A stretch of 64,000 nt of DNA from CAZDKK01 sp964603725 (GTDB taxonomy: Bacteria > Eisenbacteria > RBG-16-71-46 > CAIMUX01 > WJJG01), in the NCBI GenBank assembly GCA_964603725.1, contig CAZRWW010000019.1, positions 10,443 through 74,442 on the forward strand. The letters run 5' to 3'. Positions 7,804 to 17,375 of this stretch are shown here, one piece after another (position 1 is the stretch's first letter; every line of letters starts with the position of its first letter). The position numbers and the translations under genes were made by a program. Below the pieces are notes generated by a model. The model made no database searches. It had not been told where the DNA came from and saw nothing but the letters and a program-made list of their open reading frames with translations.

Positions 7804-9261
7804 TCATTTCCCCACGCAGAACCTCGAGAAGACAGCCTCCAGCAGCATCGGGCCCGCGCGGCGCCCCAGGATCTCCCCCAGCGCATCGAGAGCTTCCGCG
7901 AGCTCGAACGCCACGAGCTCCCCGCCCTGCTCCGCGCGCACCAGCTCGAGCGCCCGGGCGACGGCGTCATGGGCCCGCGCCAGCCGGTCCCGCTGCCACT
8001 CGCCCACGGCGAGCGCCTCGGAACTGTCGCCGGCCCCCCCGGCAAGTCGATCCGCCACGATCCGTCGCAGCGCGCCGACCCCCGGATCGGCGACGGCCGA
8101 GGTCCGCACCAGCGGAACGCGCACCAGCCCCGGACCGCCCGATCCGCTGTCCGCCGCGGCCGTGACCTCGAACGCCTCGCGCCGCGCCAGGTCTTGCCAG
8201 GCGGACGCCGGGCCCAGATCCCACTTGTGGAGCGCCACAATCACGGCGTCCGGCGATGAGCCGGTGTCCCGCACGATCCGCTCCAGATCGGCGGCCGACC
8301 CGGCGGCCACATCCACCACGAGGACCACCAGCGAGGCCGTGCCGGCCGCTTCCCGTGCCCGCCGCATGCTCTCGCGCTCGATCTCGGCCGCCGCTCGTCC
8401 CAGGCCCGCGGTGTCGATCAGGACCGCCGCCACGCCGTCCCACTCCACCCACGCCTCGACGGCGTCGCGCGTCGTCCCGGGCTCGGATGAGACGATGGCC
8501 CGTTCGCGCCCGAGCAGCGCGTTGAACAGCGACGACTTCCCGGCATTGGGCCGCCCGGCGAGAACCACCCGCGCGCCCTCTTCCAGGAGTCGCCCGGCGC
8601 GCGTGCCTTCCAGCAACCGGGCCAGCCGCTCCCGCTCATCGCCGAGCAGTCGCACGAGCGCCTTGGCGTCCGGTCCGTCGCTCGGTCGCGCCTCGGTCGC
8701 CAGGACGTCCGCAGCTCCGTCTTCCTGGAAGTCCAAGCCGATCTCGATTCGCGCCCGCGCCTCGGTGAGCGCATCCAGGCTCGCCTGCAAGGCGCGGCTC
8801 AGGGACCCGCTGAGCACACGCAGGGCGGCCTGGGCCCCGGCCGCCGAGCGGGCGGCGATGAGCGCGGCGACCGCCTCGGCCTGGGCCAGATCCATCTTCC
8901 CGTGCGTGAAGGCCCGCTGGGTGAACTCGCCGGGGCGCGCCGGCCGGGCGCCCGCGTCGCGCAGCGCCTCCAGGACCCGCCCCATGACCCCCGGACCGCC
9001 GTGGCAGGTGATCTCCACGGTGTCCTCGCCCGTGTAGGAGCGCGGAGCCCGGAAGACGGTGGCGACGACCTGATCAACCAGGTGCCCGTCGGAGACGATG
9101 CGACCGGCCGCGCAGGCGTGCGACGGCAGGCGCCGCAGCCGTGCGGCCGGTCGGAAGACCCGGGCGGCGATGGCGAGGGCCTCGGGCCCCGAGAGCCGGA
9201 TCATGCCCAGGGCCCCGGCGCCCGCCGGCGTGGCCTGGGCAACGATCGTGTCGTTCAGCAT
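7804..9261 (-). CDS. mnmE: tRNA modification GTPase MnmE
   Basis: 485 aa. The N-terminal formyl-THF-binding domain (MLNDTIVAQATPAGAGALGMIRLSG) is followed by a helical domain with an embedded G domain: P-loop GRPNAGKSS, switch GTTRDAVE, DTAGLG, and HKWD in place of NKxD. The C-terminal FCVGK matches the conserved FCIGK whose Cys is needed for tRNA modification. It partners MnmG, whose gene lies 87 bp downstream. Confidence 0.96.
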   Translation of the reverse strand: MLNDTIVAQATPAGAGALGMIRLSGPEALAIAARVFRPAARLRRLPSHACAAGRIVSDGHLVDQVVATVFRAPRSYTGEDTVEITCHGGPGVMGRVLEALRDAGARPARPGEFTQRAFTHGKMDLAQAEAVAALIAARSAAGAQAALRVLSGSLSRALQASLDALTEARARIEIGLDFQEDGAADVLATEARPSDGPDAKALVRLLGDERERLARLLEGTRAGRLLEEGARVVLAGRPNAGKSSLFNALLGRERAIVSSEPGTTRDAVEAWVEWDGVAAVLIDTAGLGRAAAEIERESMRRAREAAGTASLVVLVVDVAAGSAADLERIVRDTGSSPDAVIVALHKWDLGPASAWQDLARREAFEVTAAADSGSGGPGLVRVPLVRTSAVADPGVGALRRIVADRLAGGAGDSSEALAVGEWQRDRLARAHDAVARALELVRAEQGGELVAFELAEALDALGEILGRRAGPMLLEAVFSRFCVGK

Positions 9262-9279
9262 GTTCGCCCGTTGGGGGGC

Positions 9280-10601
9280 CTACCTGCGCCCCCGCGCCGC
9301 GCGCGGCTTGCGCCCCCAGGTCACCGGAGCGGCGTTGTTCTCCTCGGGCTGAGCCTCGCCCGCTTCCTCTTTGGGCGGCTCGACGGCTTCCGGAATCGTG
9401 AAATAGGACTCGCTCGCGTTCGGCAGTCGATGCCGGCGCGGGCGGCGGTAGTCGTACTTTTCGTCGGCGCCGTTCTCGGCGGGGGCCTCATCGGCGGCCG
9501 GGGTCGCGGCGGCGGCTGAGGCGGCAATGACTTCCTCCTCGCCCGCCCGCTCGGTATCCCAGCGCGTGCCGGGCACGCGCCGCGGCGGCCGGCCTTCGCC
9601 CCGACCGCGACTGGACGACCCCGGACGGCTGGACCGCTCGGATCGTTCGCCGCGGCTAGAGCGATCCGAGCGCTCGGCGCGTTCGGGACGCTCGGGACGC
9701 TCGGCGCGTTCGGAGCGCTCACGCCGTTCCGGCCCGTCCGACCGCCCGCCGCGCTCCGCGCGGGCGCCACGCTCGGACCTACTGGAGCGCTCGAAGCGCC
9801 CGGAGCGATCCGAGCGCTCGGCGCGTTCGGGACGGTCCGCCCCGGAGGCCGAACGCCGCGAATGGCCCGCGTGGCTGCGGCGCTCNNNNNNNNNNCCGCT
9901 TCGCCGTCCGCGCGGCCCGCGCGAGGGCGGCCCCGCCCCGCGCGCTCGCCGCCCGACGCCCGCGCGCCGGCCAGCGGGGAGATCGCCACGCGCTTGACCT
10001 GGCCGTCGCCCAGCGCGTGCGTCTCGACGCGCCCATCCTCGGCCAGCGCCAGATGGATGATGCGGCGCTCATCGGCCGGGAGCGGCTCGGTGAGGGCATC
10101 GCGGTGGGTCGAAAGGGCCCGCTCGGCGAGATCCTTGGCCTTGCGGCGGAGCTGTTCGTGACGGCGCTTGCGATAGCCCGCCACGTCCAGCCGCACTCGC
10201 AGGGACTCGTCCTTCTGGCCCACCATGCGCGAGACGATGTGCTGCAGCGCCTTGAGCGTCTCGCCGCCTCGTCCGATCAAGAGGCCGTCGGCGTCGGAGG
10301 ACTCCAGCTCGACGTCGTAGCCGTCGTCGGCCTGGGTCACCCGCAGCTCGGCTTCGACGCCCATGCGGGTGAACATGCCGTGGACGAGCTCGGTGATCAT
10401 GCGCTGCGCCGCCGACTTCTTCCACACCCGCACCTTGATCGTGCGGCCCTTGAGGAACCCGAAGACCCCGGGCCGGCCGCCTTCCACAATCTCGTACTCG
10501 ACCTGATTGGGCGTCGTCTTCAGACGATCGCACGCTGCCTGCAGCGCCTCTTCCGGATTCTTGCCTTCGACGACGATTGCCTCACTGCGTGGGTTGTCCA
10601 T
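9280..10601 (-). CDS. jag: RNA-binding protein Jag/KhpB, interrupted by an assembly gap
   Basis: N-terminal Jag-N domain (VVEGKNPEEALQAACDRL...), then a KH domain whose loop reads GRGGETL, then an R3H domain with RRIIHLAL. The start ATG 10601 has AAAGGA 6 nt upstream; ATG 10616 is an alternative. After R3H comes an Arg/Ser/Glu-rich tail containing a 10-N gap (9886-9895). The frame present upstream of the gap gives nonsense downstream; shifting frame gives an orderly ER/SD repeat tail and a coherent acidic end (NASESYFTIPEAVEPP... APVTWGRKPRAARGRR) stopping at 9280. The gap length is therefore wrong and the gene is single. Jag binds RNA and lies next to yidC as usual. Confidence 0.88.
9886..9895. 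other. Assembly gap (10 N) inside jag
   Basis: Placeholder run of N in the low-complexity Arg/Ser/Glu-coding part of jag. The reading frame changes across it, so its true length is not 10. Confidence 0.95.
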
Positions 10602-10649
10602 CTCTTTTCCTTTCATCTCGCAGCTTTCCGCGCGCCGGTCCCGAACGAG

Positions 10650-12521
10650 CTAGGCATCCTTCTTGCGGCCGAACCACTGCCGGCGCTGCTCGCCGGCGGC
10701 CGCGGGCGCCGGGGTCAAGGTGGGCTGTTTCATGGTGAGCTGCTGGCCAAGAGCAAGCACGTTCGACATCGTCCAGTAGAGAACCAGCCCCGACGGGAGG
10801 CCATAGAAGAAGAAGACCATCATCAGGGGCATCAGCAGCATCATCGGCGCCTGACGCGGGTCGGTCGGGGTGAGCTTCTGCTGGACGAACATCGTCAGGG
10901 CCATGAGGATCGGCAGGATGTGAATCGGGATCCCCATGATCTCCCCGACCTTGTCGGGCGCCGCCAGGTCCGTCATCCACAGGACGAAGGGCTCCTTGCG
11001 CAGCGCGATCGTGTTCATCAGCACGTTGTACAGCCCATAGAACACCGGCAACTGCACGAGAATCGGCAAACATCCTCCGACCGGATTGATGCCGTGCTTC
11101 TTGTACAGTTCCATCTGCTTCTTGGAACGCTGTTCGGGATTCTCCTTGTACTTCTTGTTGATTTCGTCCATCTCTGGCTTGAGCGCCTGCATCTTCCGCT
11201 GGCTGTTGAGCGCGCGTTGGTTGAGCGGATGGAACAAGAGGCGCACGAAGATGGCCAGAGCGATGATGACCACCCCGTAATTGGGCAGGACGGAATGGAC
11301 CGTGTGCATGAACCAGTAGGTCGCCTTGCTCAAGGGCGCGATGAACTTGCCGCCGAAATCGACCAGTCGGATGACGCCCTTGCCCAGGCGGGCGTCCAGG
11401 TCCTTGAGGATCTCGTAGTCGACCGGACCGGCGTAGACCGCGAACTCGTAGCGCGTGGTGCCCTCGAACTCCAGGGGCAGGCGCAGGCGCATCCCGACCG
11501 CGTCGGCGGCCGGCTCGGCCTGGCCGATGAAGGTCGCCGGCACGTCATCGCGCGGGATCAGGATCCCACCGAAGTACTTCCCCCGCACGCCCGCCCAGCG
11601 CACCACGCCGTCATAGGCCGTCTCGCCGCCGCGCGCCGCCGGGCCACTCCCGCACCCGCAGCCGGCGCCGCCGCCGCCGCCGCCAAAGTTGTACTTCACC
11701 AGCTCCTCGGCCAGCAGCGCCACGGCGCCCTTGGCGCCGCGCTCGAGCCCGTGCTGCCGCTCGAGGTTCGGGATCCCGCGCTCCCAGCCGACGACCAGAT
11801 GGTGATCCCGCCGCAGGTTCGCGAGGCCCGCGACGGACACCTCCATCTGCCAGTCGTACCGGGTGGGATCGATGCGGTAGACCCGCTCGACCCGCAAGAC
11901 TCCGCCGCCCGCGTCGGCCGTCTCGGCAACGAACCGCAGCACGCGCGTACCCGGCGCTCCAGGCCCCCCAGCCGCCCCGCTCTCTCCCGCCGACAGGTCC
12001 TCACTGTCGTCCGCCAACTGAAAGACCGTTTCCGCCAGGCTGATCTCGCCGGCGGGGCCGTCGATGCCCAGCCCCAGCGCCCCCGGGACCTGCTGGACCA
12101 GCTCGACCGGCTCCTCGCGGGTGTCGGTGTAGCCCTTCAGGCGGAGGGACCTCAGCACCGCGCCCCGCGAGGAGAAGACGGCCGTGTAGAGCGGGCCGTC
12201 GATGGCGACCTCGCGGTCTTCGGCCGGGAGGGTGTTGAGCAGCACCGAATCCACCGCCGCGCGCTCGACGGGCGCCCGGGCCGGGCTCGGGGTGGCCGGC
12301 AACCCGGTCCCGCCCGCCGGCGGACCGCCGACGCCGGCGCTCTCCGGCCCCTCGCCGCTGGCGGCGTCGCCAGCCTGCTCGGCAACCCGCGCGCCGGTTT
12401 CCTGCGGCGCATGCTGTGGCTTCGGCATGAGCTGGGTGAAGAGCACCCAGACCAGGATCATGAGGGCGAACGCGATCAGCGTCCGCTTTTCAAAGCCCCC
12501 GGAATCAGGAGTCTGCATCAA
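10650..12521 (-). CDS. yidC: Membrane protein insertase YidC
   Basis: 623 aa of the Gram-negative type: N-terminal helix (LIAFALMILVWVLFTQLM), a periplasmic beta-sandwich domain (to about residue 360) and the C-terminal five-helix insertase core. The core has the conserved groove Arg in FVRLLFHPLNQRAL, the coiled-coil hairpin (KPEMDEINKKYKENPEQ) and GGCLPILVQLPVFYGLYNVL. It inserts and folds inner-membrane proteins with or without Sec. A Gly/Cys-rich stretch (NFGGGGGGAGCGCG) interrupts the periplasmic domain. It overlaps yidD by 17 nt. Confidence 0.96.
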   Translation of the reverse strand: MMQTPDSGGFEKRTLIAFALMILVWVLFTQLMPKPQHAPQETGARVAEQAGDAASGEGPESAGVGGPPAGGTGLPATPSPARAPVERAAVDSVLLNTLPAEDREVAIDGPLYTAVFSSRGAVLRSLRLKGYTDTREEPVELVQQVPGALGLGIDGPAGEISLAETVFQLADDSEDLSAGESGAAGGPGAPGTRVLRFVAETADAGGGVLRVERVYRIDPTRYDWQMEVSVAGLANLRRDHHLVVGWERGIPNLERQHGLERGAKGAVALLAEELVKYNFGGGGGGAGCGCGSGPAARGGETAYDGVVRWAGVRGKYFGGILIPRDDVPATFIGQAEPAADAVGMRLRLPLEFEGTTRYEFAVYAGPVDYEILKDLDARLGKGVIRLVDFGGKFIAPLSKATYWFMHTVHSVLPNYGVVIIALAIFVRLLFHPLNQRALNSQRKMQALKPEMDEINKKYKENPEQRSKKQMELYKKHGINPVGGCLPILVQLPVFYGLYNVLMNTIALRKEPFVLWMTDLAAPDKVGEIMGIPIHILPILMALTMFVQQKLTPTDPRQAPMMLLMPLMMVFFFYGLPSGLVLYWTMSNVLALGQQLTMKQPTLTPAPAAAGEQRRQWFGRKKDA

Positions 12522-12801
12522 TCCCCACCCTGGCTGTGCAGGGGTGTGGGCGCGTCAGGTTCAGCAGCGGACCTGGCCACTTGGGCATGCGATCGGGGAC
12601 CGGATCGAGGCCCCCGGCGTGCCACGGATGGCAGCGGAGCAAGCGGCTGGCGGCCAGCCAACTTCCCCGCCACAAGCCGTGCCGGCGCAGCGCCTCTTGG
12701 GCGTACGCCGAACAGCTCGGGTAGAATCGGCAGCTCTGAGGAAGAGCCGGCGACAGCAACCGCCGGTAGATCTCGATCAGAAATGCCAGCAGAGAAACCA
12801 C
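12505..12801 (-). CDS. yidD: Membrane protein insertion efficiency factor YidD
   Basis: 98 aa from GTG 12801, 14 nt after the rnpA stop. The family core is complete: EIYRRLLSPALPQSCRFYPSCSAYA, then AASRLLRCHPWHAGGLDPVP, with the conserved Cys residues. A longer upstream reading exists but overlaps rnpA and adds unrelated sequence. YidD is a small amphipathic inner-membrane protein that helps YidC. Confidence 0.93.
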   Translation of the reverse strand: MVSLLAFLIEIYRRLLSPALPQSCRFYPSCSAYAQEALRRHGLWRGSWLAASRLLRCHPWHAGGLDPVPDRMPKWPGPLLNLTRPHPCTARVGIDADS

Positions 12802-12815
12802 TGCTGCGTGTCGTC

Positions 12816-13175
12816 CTATACCGCACCCGTCCCCGCTCGCATGAGTCTCGCGGTTTTCACGAGCTCGATCATGTCGTCGCGGACCGCGCGCATCCCACTG
12901 CGGGCACACGATGCGCGGGCTACCCATGCGAGGTGCATCGGCTCGGAGGACAGCTTGTCGACAAGACCCCGGTAGGCTTCGCGCATGAGTCGTTTGGCGC
13001 GACTGCGTTGTACAGCATTGCCCACCCGGCGGCTCGCCACGAACAGGACCCCGCGAGGTCCTGCGTCCGTCCGTCGCAGGATCAGCAGCACGTGCTGTCC
13101 GCGAAACGCCACCCCTTCCTTGAACAGCTTCTCGATCGCAACCTTGGAAACGAGCGTCTCATCTCCCCAGCGCAT
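12816..13175 (-). CDS. rnpA: Ribonuclease P protein component
   Basis: 119 aa from ATG 13175, which gives the usual distance to the LFKEG helix; a GTG at 13229 would overlap rpmH by 38 nt. The RNR-type motif reads SRRVGNAVQRSRAKRLMREAYR (close to the canonical RNRxKR pattern). It binds RNase P RNA for tRNA 5' maturation. It follows rpmH directly and precedes yidD. Confidence 0.93.
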   Translation of the reverse strand: MRWGDETLVSKVAIEKLFKEGVAFRGQHVLLILRRTDAGPRGVLFVASRRVGNAVQRSRAKRLMREAYRGLVDKLSSEPMHLAWVARASCARSGMRAVRDDMIELVKTARLMRAGTGAV

Positions 13176-13191
13176 CAACGCGCGCTCCGCG

Positions 13192-13332
13192 TCATCCGGA
13201 GACGCTGAGACGCGCGCGGCCGCGCGCACGACGCCGGGCGAGCACTTTGCGCCCGTTGGCCGTGCGCATGCGCCGGCGAAAACCGTGTACGCGACGCCGG
13301 CGCCGATTGTGCGGCTGAAAGGTCCGCTTCAC
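13192..13332 (-). CDS. rpmH: 50S ribosomal protein L34
   Basis: 46 aa starting at GTG 13332, with GGGGAGGG 7 nt upstream. The sequence begins MKRTFQPHNRRRRRVHGFRR and continues through MRTANGRKVLARRRARGR, a complete L34. It is the first gene of the leftward rpmH-rnpA-yidD-yidC-jag-mnmE run. Confidence 0.97.
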   Translation of the reverse strand: MKRTFQPHNRRRRRVHGFRRRMRTANGRKVLARRRARGRARLSVSG

Positions 13333-14013
13333 GTTCGAACCCTCCCCTTCTCGTCGGGTTTGAGCGAATCCAACGGATTCGGGACGAAGCCTGCCGTTGC
13401 TGTGGGCCGCCTGGTTGTTACAACTCTACTTCGTCCGATCCCTCTCCGGGCTGAGAAGAGATTCGCGCGCTTGCCCTTCGCCGAGCGGCGCCCCGCTTCC
13501 CACATGCCGGAGATTAGCATCCGCCGATCATAGGTCAACCGCAACCCGCCGGTCAATGCTCAACTTTCTCCCCCGTCGATCCGCGGGGCTGAAATGTCAA
13601 CTCTTTCCGCGATAAGGAATTAGCGCCCGAGCGCTGTCCTCCCCTCCGACCGCAAAAAACCCGCTTGTCTGCCTTTTCCACAGCGTGCTAGCATCCCGGT
13701 GTTTCAAGCGCGGTGTTTTGTTCATAAGTAACATACCTTTCTTCAGTTGCAGCCCGGGTGCAATGGAGTGATGCGACCCAAGGTCGAAGAAGGGTGACGG
13801 CAAGACCGAGGAAGGCAACCCGAGACGCCCAGCGGGCGGTTTTCTGCAAGATAAAGCAGGGCAGACACTTGGCTACATGACCATGCATCTTTGTGCAGCC
13901 AGGCGCCTGCCGAGACCGCTGTTCTGGCCCTCCGGTTTCCGCTTGTGGCTTCCGTCCCGCCGGCGCTTGCTTGTTGTGGAAAACGCTGTGGATAACTCTG
14001 CCGGAGGGGCGCA
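13333..14013. promoter_or_regulatory. rpmH-dnaA divergent intergenic region with DnaA boxes (origin, upstream part)
   Basis: 681 bp between the divergent rpmH and dnaA genes. It holds a perfect DnaA box on the minus strand (TGTGGATAA, 13987-13995), a neighbour one base off (TGTGGAAAA, 13975-13983) and TTTTCCACA (13674-13682). Promoters for both genes must be here. A small GC hairpin with a T run (CGCCC/GGGCG 13826-13838, TTTT 13840-13843) faces right and could be a weak terminator. No convincing ORF or known RNA was recognised. Confidence 0.7.
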
Positions 14014-15372
14014 GTGGATTCCTCAAGCTCACAGGGAGCGTGGTCCGAGGTCCTGCAAGAAGTTCGCAAAAGGGTATCTGGCCAGAAATTCCAGACCTGG
14101 TTCGATCCGATCGAAGTGCTGAAGTTCGAGCCGGAACAGCTGGTCTTGGAGGTGCCGAACCCGTTCTTCGGGGATTGGTTCGAGGAGCACAACCTCCCGA
14201 TCCTGAAGGAGGTGCTCGAGAAGCGCCTCGGCCAGAAACCGAGCGTCCACTTCGTGGTCTCCAACAGCTACTACGAGAACGACGTCTCCGCTCCAGCGGC
14301 CGTCGAGCTTCCCGCGGCTCCAGCGCCCAATCCGCTCGCGGTGCAGAGAATGCATAACTTGCACCCGCGCTTCACGTTCGACAACTTCATCGTCGGCAAG
14401 AGCAACGAGTTCACCCACGCCGCCGCGCGCGCGGTGGCCAAGGAGCCCGGGGGCATCTACAACCCGCTCTTCATCTATGGCGGCACCGGCCTGGGCAAGA
14501 CCCACCTGATGCACGCCATCGGGCACGACGCGCTCCAGCGCAACCCGCAGGCCCGCGTCTACTACGCGCCGTCCGAGAAGTTCATGAACGAGATGATCCA
14601 GGCGATCACCGCGGGCCGAACGCTCGAGTTCCGCCAGAAGTATCGCAACCTCGACTTCCTCTTGCTCGACGACATCCAGTTTCTCTCGGGGCGCGATGCC
14701 ACGCAGGAGGAGTTCTTTCACACGTTCAACACCCTGCGCGATGCTCACAAGCAGGTTGTGATCACCAGCGATCGCCCGCCGAAGGACATCCCAAAGGTCG
14801 AGGAACGGCTGATCTCGCGGTTCAATTCGGGCCTCGTCACCGACATCCAGGCGCCTGATCTGGAGACGCGCGTCGCGATCTTGCGGGCCAAGGCGCAGCG
14901 CGAGCAGATGATCGTTCCGGAAGACGTGCTGTTCCTGATCGCGGAGCGCGTGCAGCGCAACATCCGCGAGCTCGAAGGATCACTCGTTCGGATTCTCGCG
15001 CTGAGTCATCTGCTGCACGCCCCGATCACGCCCGATCTCGCCAAGGAGGTGCTCAACGTCTACGTGCGCCCCGGCGAGCTCTCGATCGACGTCGCACAGA
15101 TCCAGCGCGAGGTGGCCAAGGAGTTCGAGGTCTCGGTCGAATCTCTGCGCGGCAAGCGCCGCACCAACAGCATTGCCTTCGCCCGGCAGGTCGCCATGTA
15201 CATCACGAAACAACTCACGCCGCTCACGCTGGTCGACATCGGCAAGAGTTTCGGCAATCGCGACCACAGCACGGTCCTCTACGGCATCGACAAGATCGCC
15301 GCCTTGCGCAAGAAGGACCCGGCGCTCTGCCAGCGCCTGCAGGATCTGGAGTGTCGCCTGAAGGGAAGCTAG
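14014..15372 (+). CDS. dnaA: Chromosomal replication initiator DnaA
   Basis: 452 aa from GTG 14014 with GGAGG about 8 nt upstream. Domain I (WSEVLQEVRKRVSGQKFQTWF), a short linker, then the AAA+ domain with GGTGLGKT (156-163), Walker B LLLDDIQFLSGRD and sensor motifs, and domain IV with the signature DHSTVLYGIDKI that contacts DnaA boxes. It opens the origin and loads helicase. It is flanked by DnaA boxes on both sides, including one perfect box 19 bp before its start, suggesting autoregulation. Confidence 0.98.
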   Translation: MDSSSSQGAWSEVLQEVRKRVSGQKFQTWFDPIEVLKFEPEQLVLEVPNPFFGDWFEEHNLPILKEVLEKRLGQKPSVHFVVSNSYYENDVSAPAAVELPAAPAPNPLAVQRMHNLHPRFTFDNFIVGKSNEFTHAAARAVAKEPGGIYNPLFIYGGTGLGKTHLMHAIGHDALQRNPQARVYYAPSEKFMNEMIQAITAGRTLEFRQKYRNLDFLLLDDIQFLSGRDATQEEFFHTFNTLRDAHKQVVITSDRPPKDIPKVEERLISRFNSGLVTDIQAPDLETRVAILRAKAQREQMIVPEDVLFLIAERVQRNIRELEGSLVRILALSHLLHAPITPDLAKEVLNVYVRPGELSIDVAQIQREVAKEFEVSVESLRGKRRTNSIAFARQVAMYITKQLTPLTLVDIGKSFGNRDHSTVLYGIDKIAALRKKDPALCQRLQDLECRLKGS

Positions 15373-16256
15373 GGGAGGCGCCCTCTTGCCTGCCTTCCTC
15401 GCGGCCTACCGGCATCCATCGGCTGTTGGAAGCTTCTCCGTGAGTATCTGAGGAGGTAAGATATTTCTTGAAAGCTACTTATGAAGTTATCCACTTCTCT
15501 GATCCACACTGCGGGCCAAGAACGTGTTTATTCTCAGGAGTGTGGATAAACATCGCGATCCGATGCCTGAATCCACCCCGCGCTCCACACCCCATTCAGA
15601 TGCACTCTATTTGTAACCGATTACCAGTTATATAGTTATCTTTGCAATCCGGCATCTATCCCAGTACCCACATTCCCTACTACTACTGCTATCTATCTAT
15701 ACTTTTTTTCAGTCCGGAGTAGGATCCCCATCCTTGCTGCACCCGTGGTCCCGGCTGAACCTGGGCGTTCGAGCCCGCCCAGTGACCTCGTCGGAGATCA
15801 GCAGATCACCTCGGATGCCGGCAGGCATAGGCTGAAGCATGGTTTTCACGATGAGTCCGGCATCCCACAAGACCGATCGGATCGGGCCGAAAGACTGTCC
15901 TGTAATTCATTGCGTTTTATGTATTTATAACAGGTGTTCGAGAGGGACATGGATCAAAATCACGCTTTACAGGCTGGGAGGGTTTCTCTACACTCGCGTG
16001 GAGTTAACTGGTTGTGACAAAAGGTGCTGGACGATTCCACCTTGCTGTGGCTGTGCGTCTTGGGCGGCTCGAATGCGGCGACCTCGTCGCAAGCGTGCTC
16101 AGGACGCGCGGCTCATCCGCCGGCGCGATGTTGGCGGCGCTGCCGGTCGGTTGTCGCCCTAGGGGGCGATGAGCGCGGAGCCGTGAGCCGATGCGCGGAG
16201 GAGGCCCTAGCAGTGAGGCCGGGTTCGAGCGCGGGCCGACGCAATGAGGGGGACTC
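15373..16256. other. oriC: Chromosomal origin oriC (dnaA-dnaN intergenic)
   Basis: 884 bp without a gene. Boxes: TTATCCACT (15487-15495), TGATCCACA (15500-15508), a perfect TGTGGATAA on the minus strand (15541-15549) and a weak GTACCCACA (15664-15672). Directly after the last lies CTACTACTACTGCTA (15677-15691), then TCTATCTATACTTTTTTT. AT-rich DNA surrounds it. A GC hairpin (CTGGGCG/CGCCCAG, 15761-15782) and the dnaN promoter region follow. This matches a DnaA-box to DnaA-trio unwinding element. Confidence 0.85.
15677..15709 (+). promoter_or_regulatory. DnaA-trio-like unwinding tract
   Basis: Three CTA triplets, CTG, CTA, then TCTATCTATAC and a T7 run. In Bacillus subtilis the equivalent strand reads CTACTATTACT..., the complement of 3'-GAT-5' trios on which DnaA forms a single-strand filament. 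Here the tract begins 5 bp after a DnaA-box-like 9-mer, the same order as in B. subtilis. Confidence 0.6.
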
Positions 16257-17372
16257 ATGAAGTACGCACTGATGCAGAGCGAGCTGCGCAAGGCGCTCCA
16301 GGTGGTAGCCACGGTTGTCCCGAGCAAGAGCACGCTGCCGATCCTGGAGACGGTGCTCATGCAGGTCAGCAAGGATGGGATGCTGACGCTGACGGCGACG
16401 GACCTCGACATCTCCGTGCGAACGCGCACGCAGGTCAAGGTCACCCAGACGGGCAAGGTGGCTGTTTCAGCGCGGCGGCTGTTCGACATCGTGCGGGAGC
16501 TTCCAGAGCAGGAAGTCGAGATGCACGGCGATGAAACGCACATCGAGCTTTCCTGTGCGCGGGGGCGCTACCGTTTTGTCGGGGCTTCGGTCAACGACTT
16601 TCCGGAGCTGCCGGACATCGCGGACGAAAAACAAGTGGGCCTGGACCCCAGTCTGCTAGAGAGAATGATCAGGAGGACCTTGTACGCCGTCTCGACGGAT
16701 GAGACGCGCCCCGAGCTGACCGGCGTCTTCATGGAGATCAAGGATGAGGCGATGCGCATGGTCGCCACCAACGGGCACCGGCTGTCGCGCGCCTCGGTTC
16801 GCCGCAGCTTCAAGCAGGAACGGGAGATGCTTCTGCCGCCTAAAGCCCTGAACCACCTCCTACGCCTCATCGGCGATGAGAAGAAGGAAGTCGTGGTGAG
16901 CGGGACGAAGAGCTATGCGCTCTTCCGCATTGCCGGCACGGACCTGTACAGCCGTCTCCTCGAAGGGCCGTTCCCGGACTACGACCGGGTGATTCCCAAG
17001 TCGAGCCCGCTCCAGGCGACGATCAAGCGCGACGATCTGATCGCCTCGCTCCGGCGGATTCTGGTGCTCTCCGACTCGCAGACGCGGCAGGTCAAGATGG
17101 TCTTCGAGCCCCAGCGCCTGCAGATCCTGGCGGAGTACCAAGGGGCCGGCGAGGCCACGGAGGAGATCCCGGTCCAGTACGATGGCCAGGCGGTGGCGAT
17201 TGGTTACAACGGCGGCTACCTGCTCGAGATGCTCAAGACGTTCGCGGACGAGGATGTGGTCATGAGCTTCGAGTCGGCCGTTTCCGCCGGGGTCTTCCGT
17301 CCGGCCAAGGAGAACGCCGACGAGGACCTCCTCTGCCTCGTGATGCCGCTGCGGCTGCCAGAGGGGAACTAG
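16257..17372 (+). CDS. dnaN: DNA polymerase III beta sliding clamp
   Basis: 371 aa, normal length. It begins MKYALMQSELRKALQVVATVVPSK and has the three repeated clamp domains; NGHRLS and the C-terminal LVMPLRL are typical. The clamp tethers Pol III and other proteins to DNA. ATG 16257 follows GAGGGGG. The next gene starts 3 bp after its stop. Confidence 0.97.
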   Translation: MKYALMQSELRKALQVVATVVPSKSTLPILETVLMQVSKDGMLTLTATDLDISVRTRTQVKVTQTGKVAVSARRLFDIVRELPEQEVEMHGDETHIELSCARGRYRFVGASVNDFPELPDIADEKQVGLDPSLLERMIRRTLYAVSTDETRPELTGVFMEIKDEAMRMVATNGHRLSRASVRRSFKQEREMLLPPKALNHLLRLIGDEKKEVVVSGTKSYALFRIAGTDLYSRLLEGPFPDYDRVIPKSSPLQATIKRDDLIASLRRILVLSDSQTRQVKMVFEPQRLQILAEYQGAGEATEEIPVQYDGQAVAIGYNGGYLLEMLKTFADEDVVMSFESAVSAGVFRPAKENADEDLLCLVMPLRLPEGN

Positions 17373-17375
17373 CCC

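Noticed and set aside
10017..13208. Very long plus-strand ORF opposite jag, yidC, yidD and rnpA
   Set aside because: It is the antisense of clearly conserved genes, made open by high GC; its Arg/His/Leu-rich product has no family features.
13690..13870. Riboswitch or SRP/RNase P RNA upstream of dnaA
   Set aside because: Small pairings exist, but no conserved box of a known RNA class could be matched.
15761..15782. Hairpin with TTCGA loop resembling a tRNA T-arm
   Set aside because: No acceptor, D-arm or anticodon arm around it; better a plain hairpin in the dnaA-dnaN gap.
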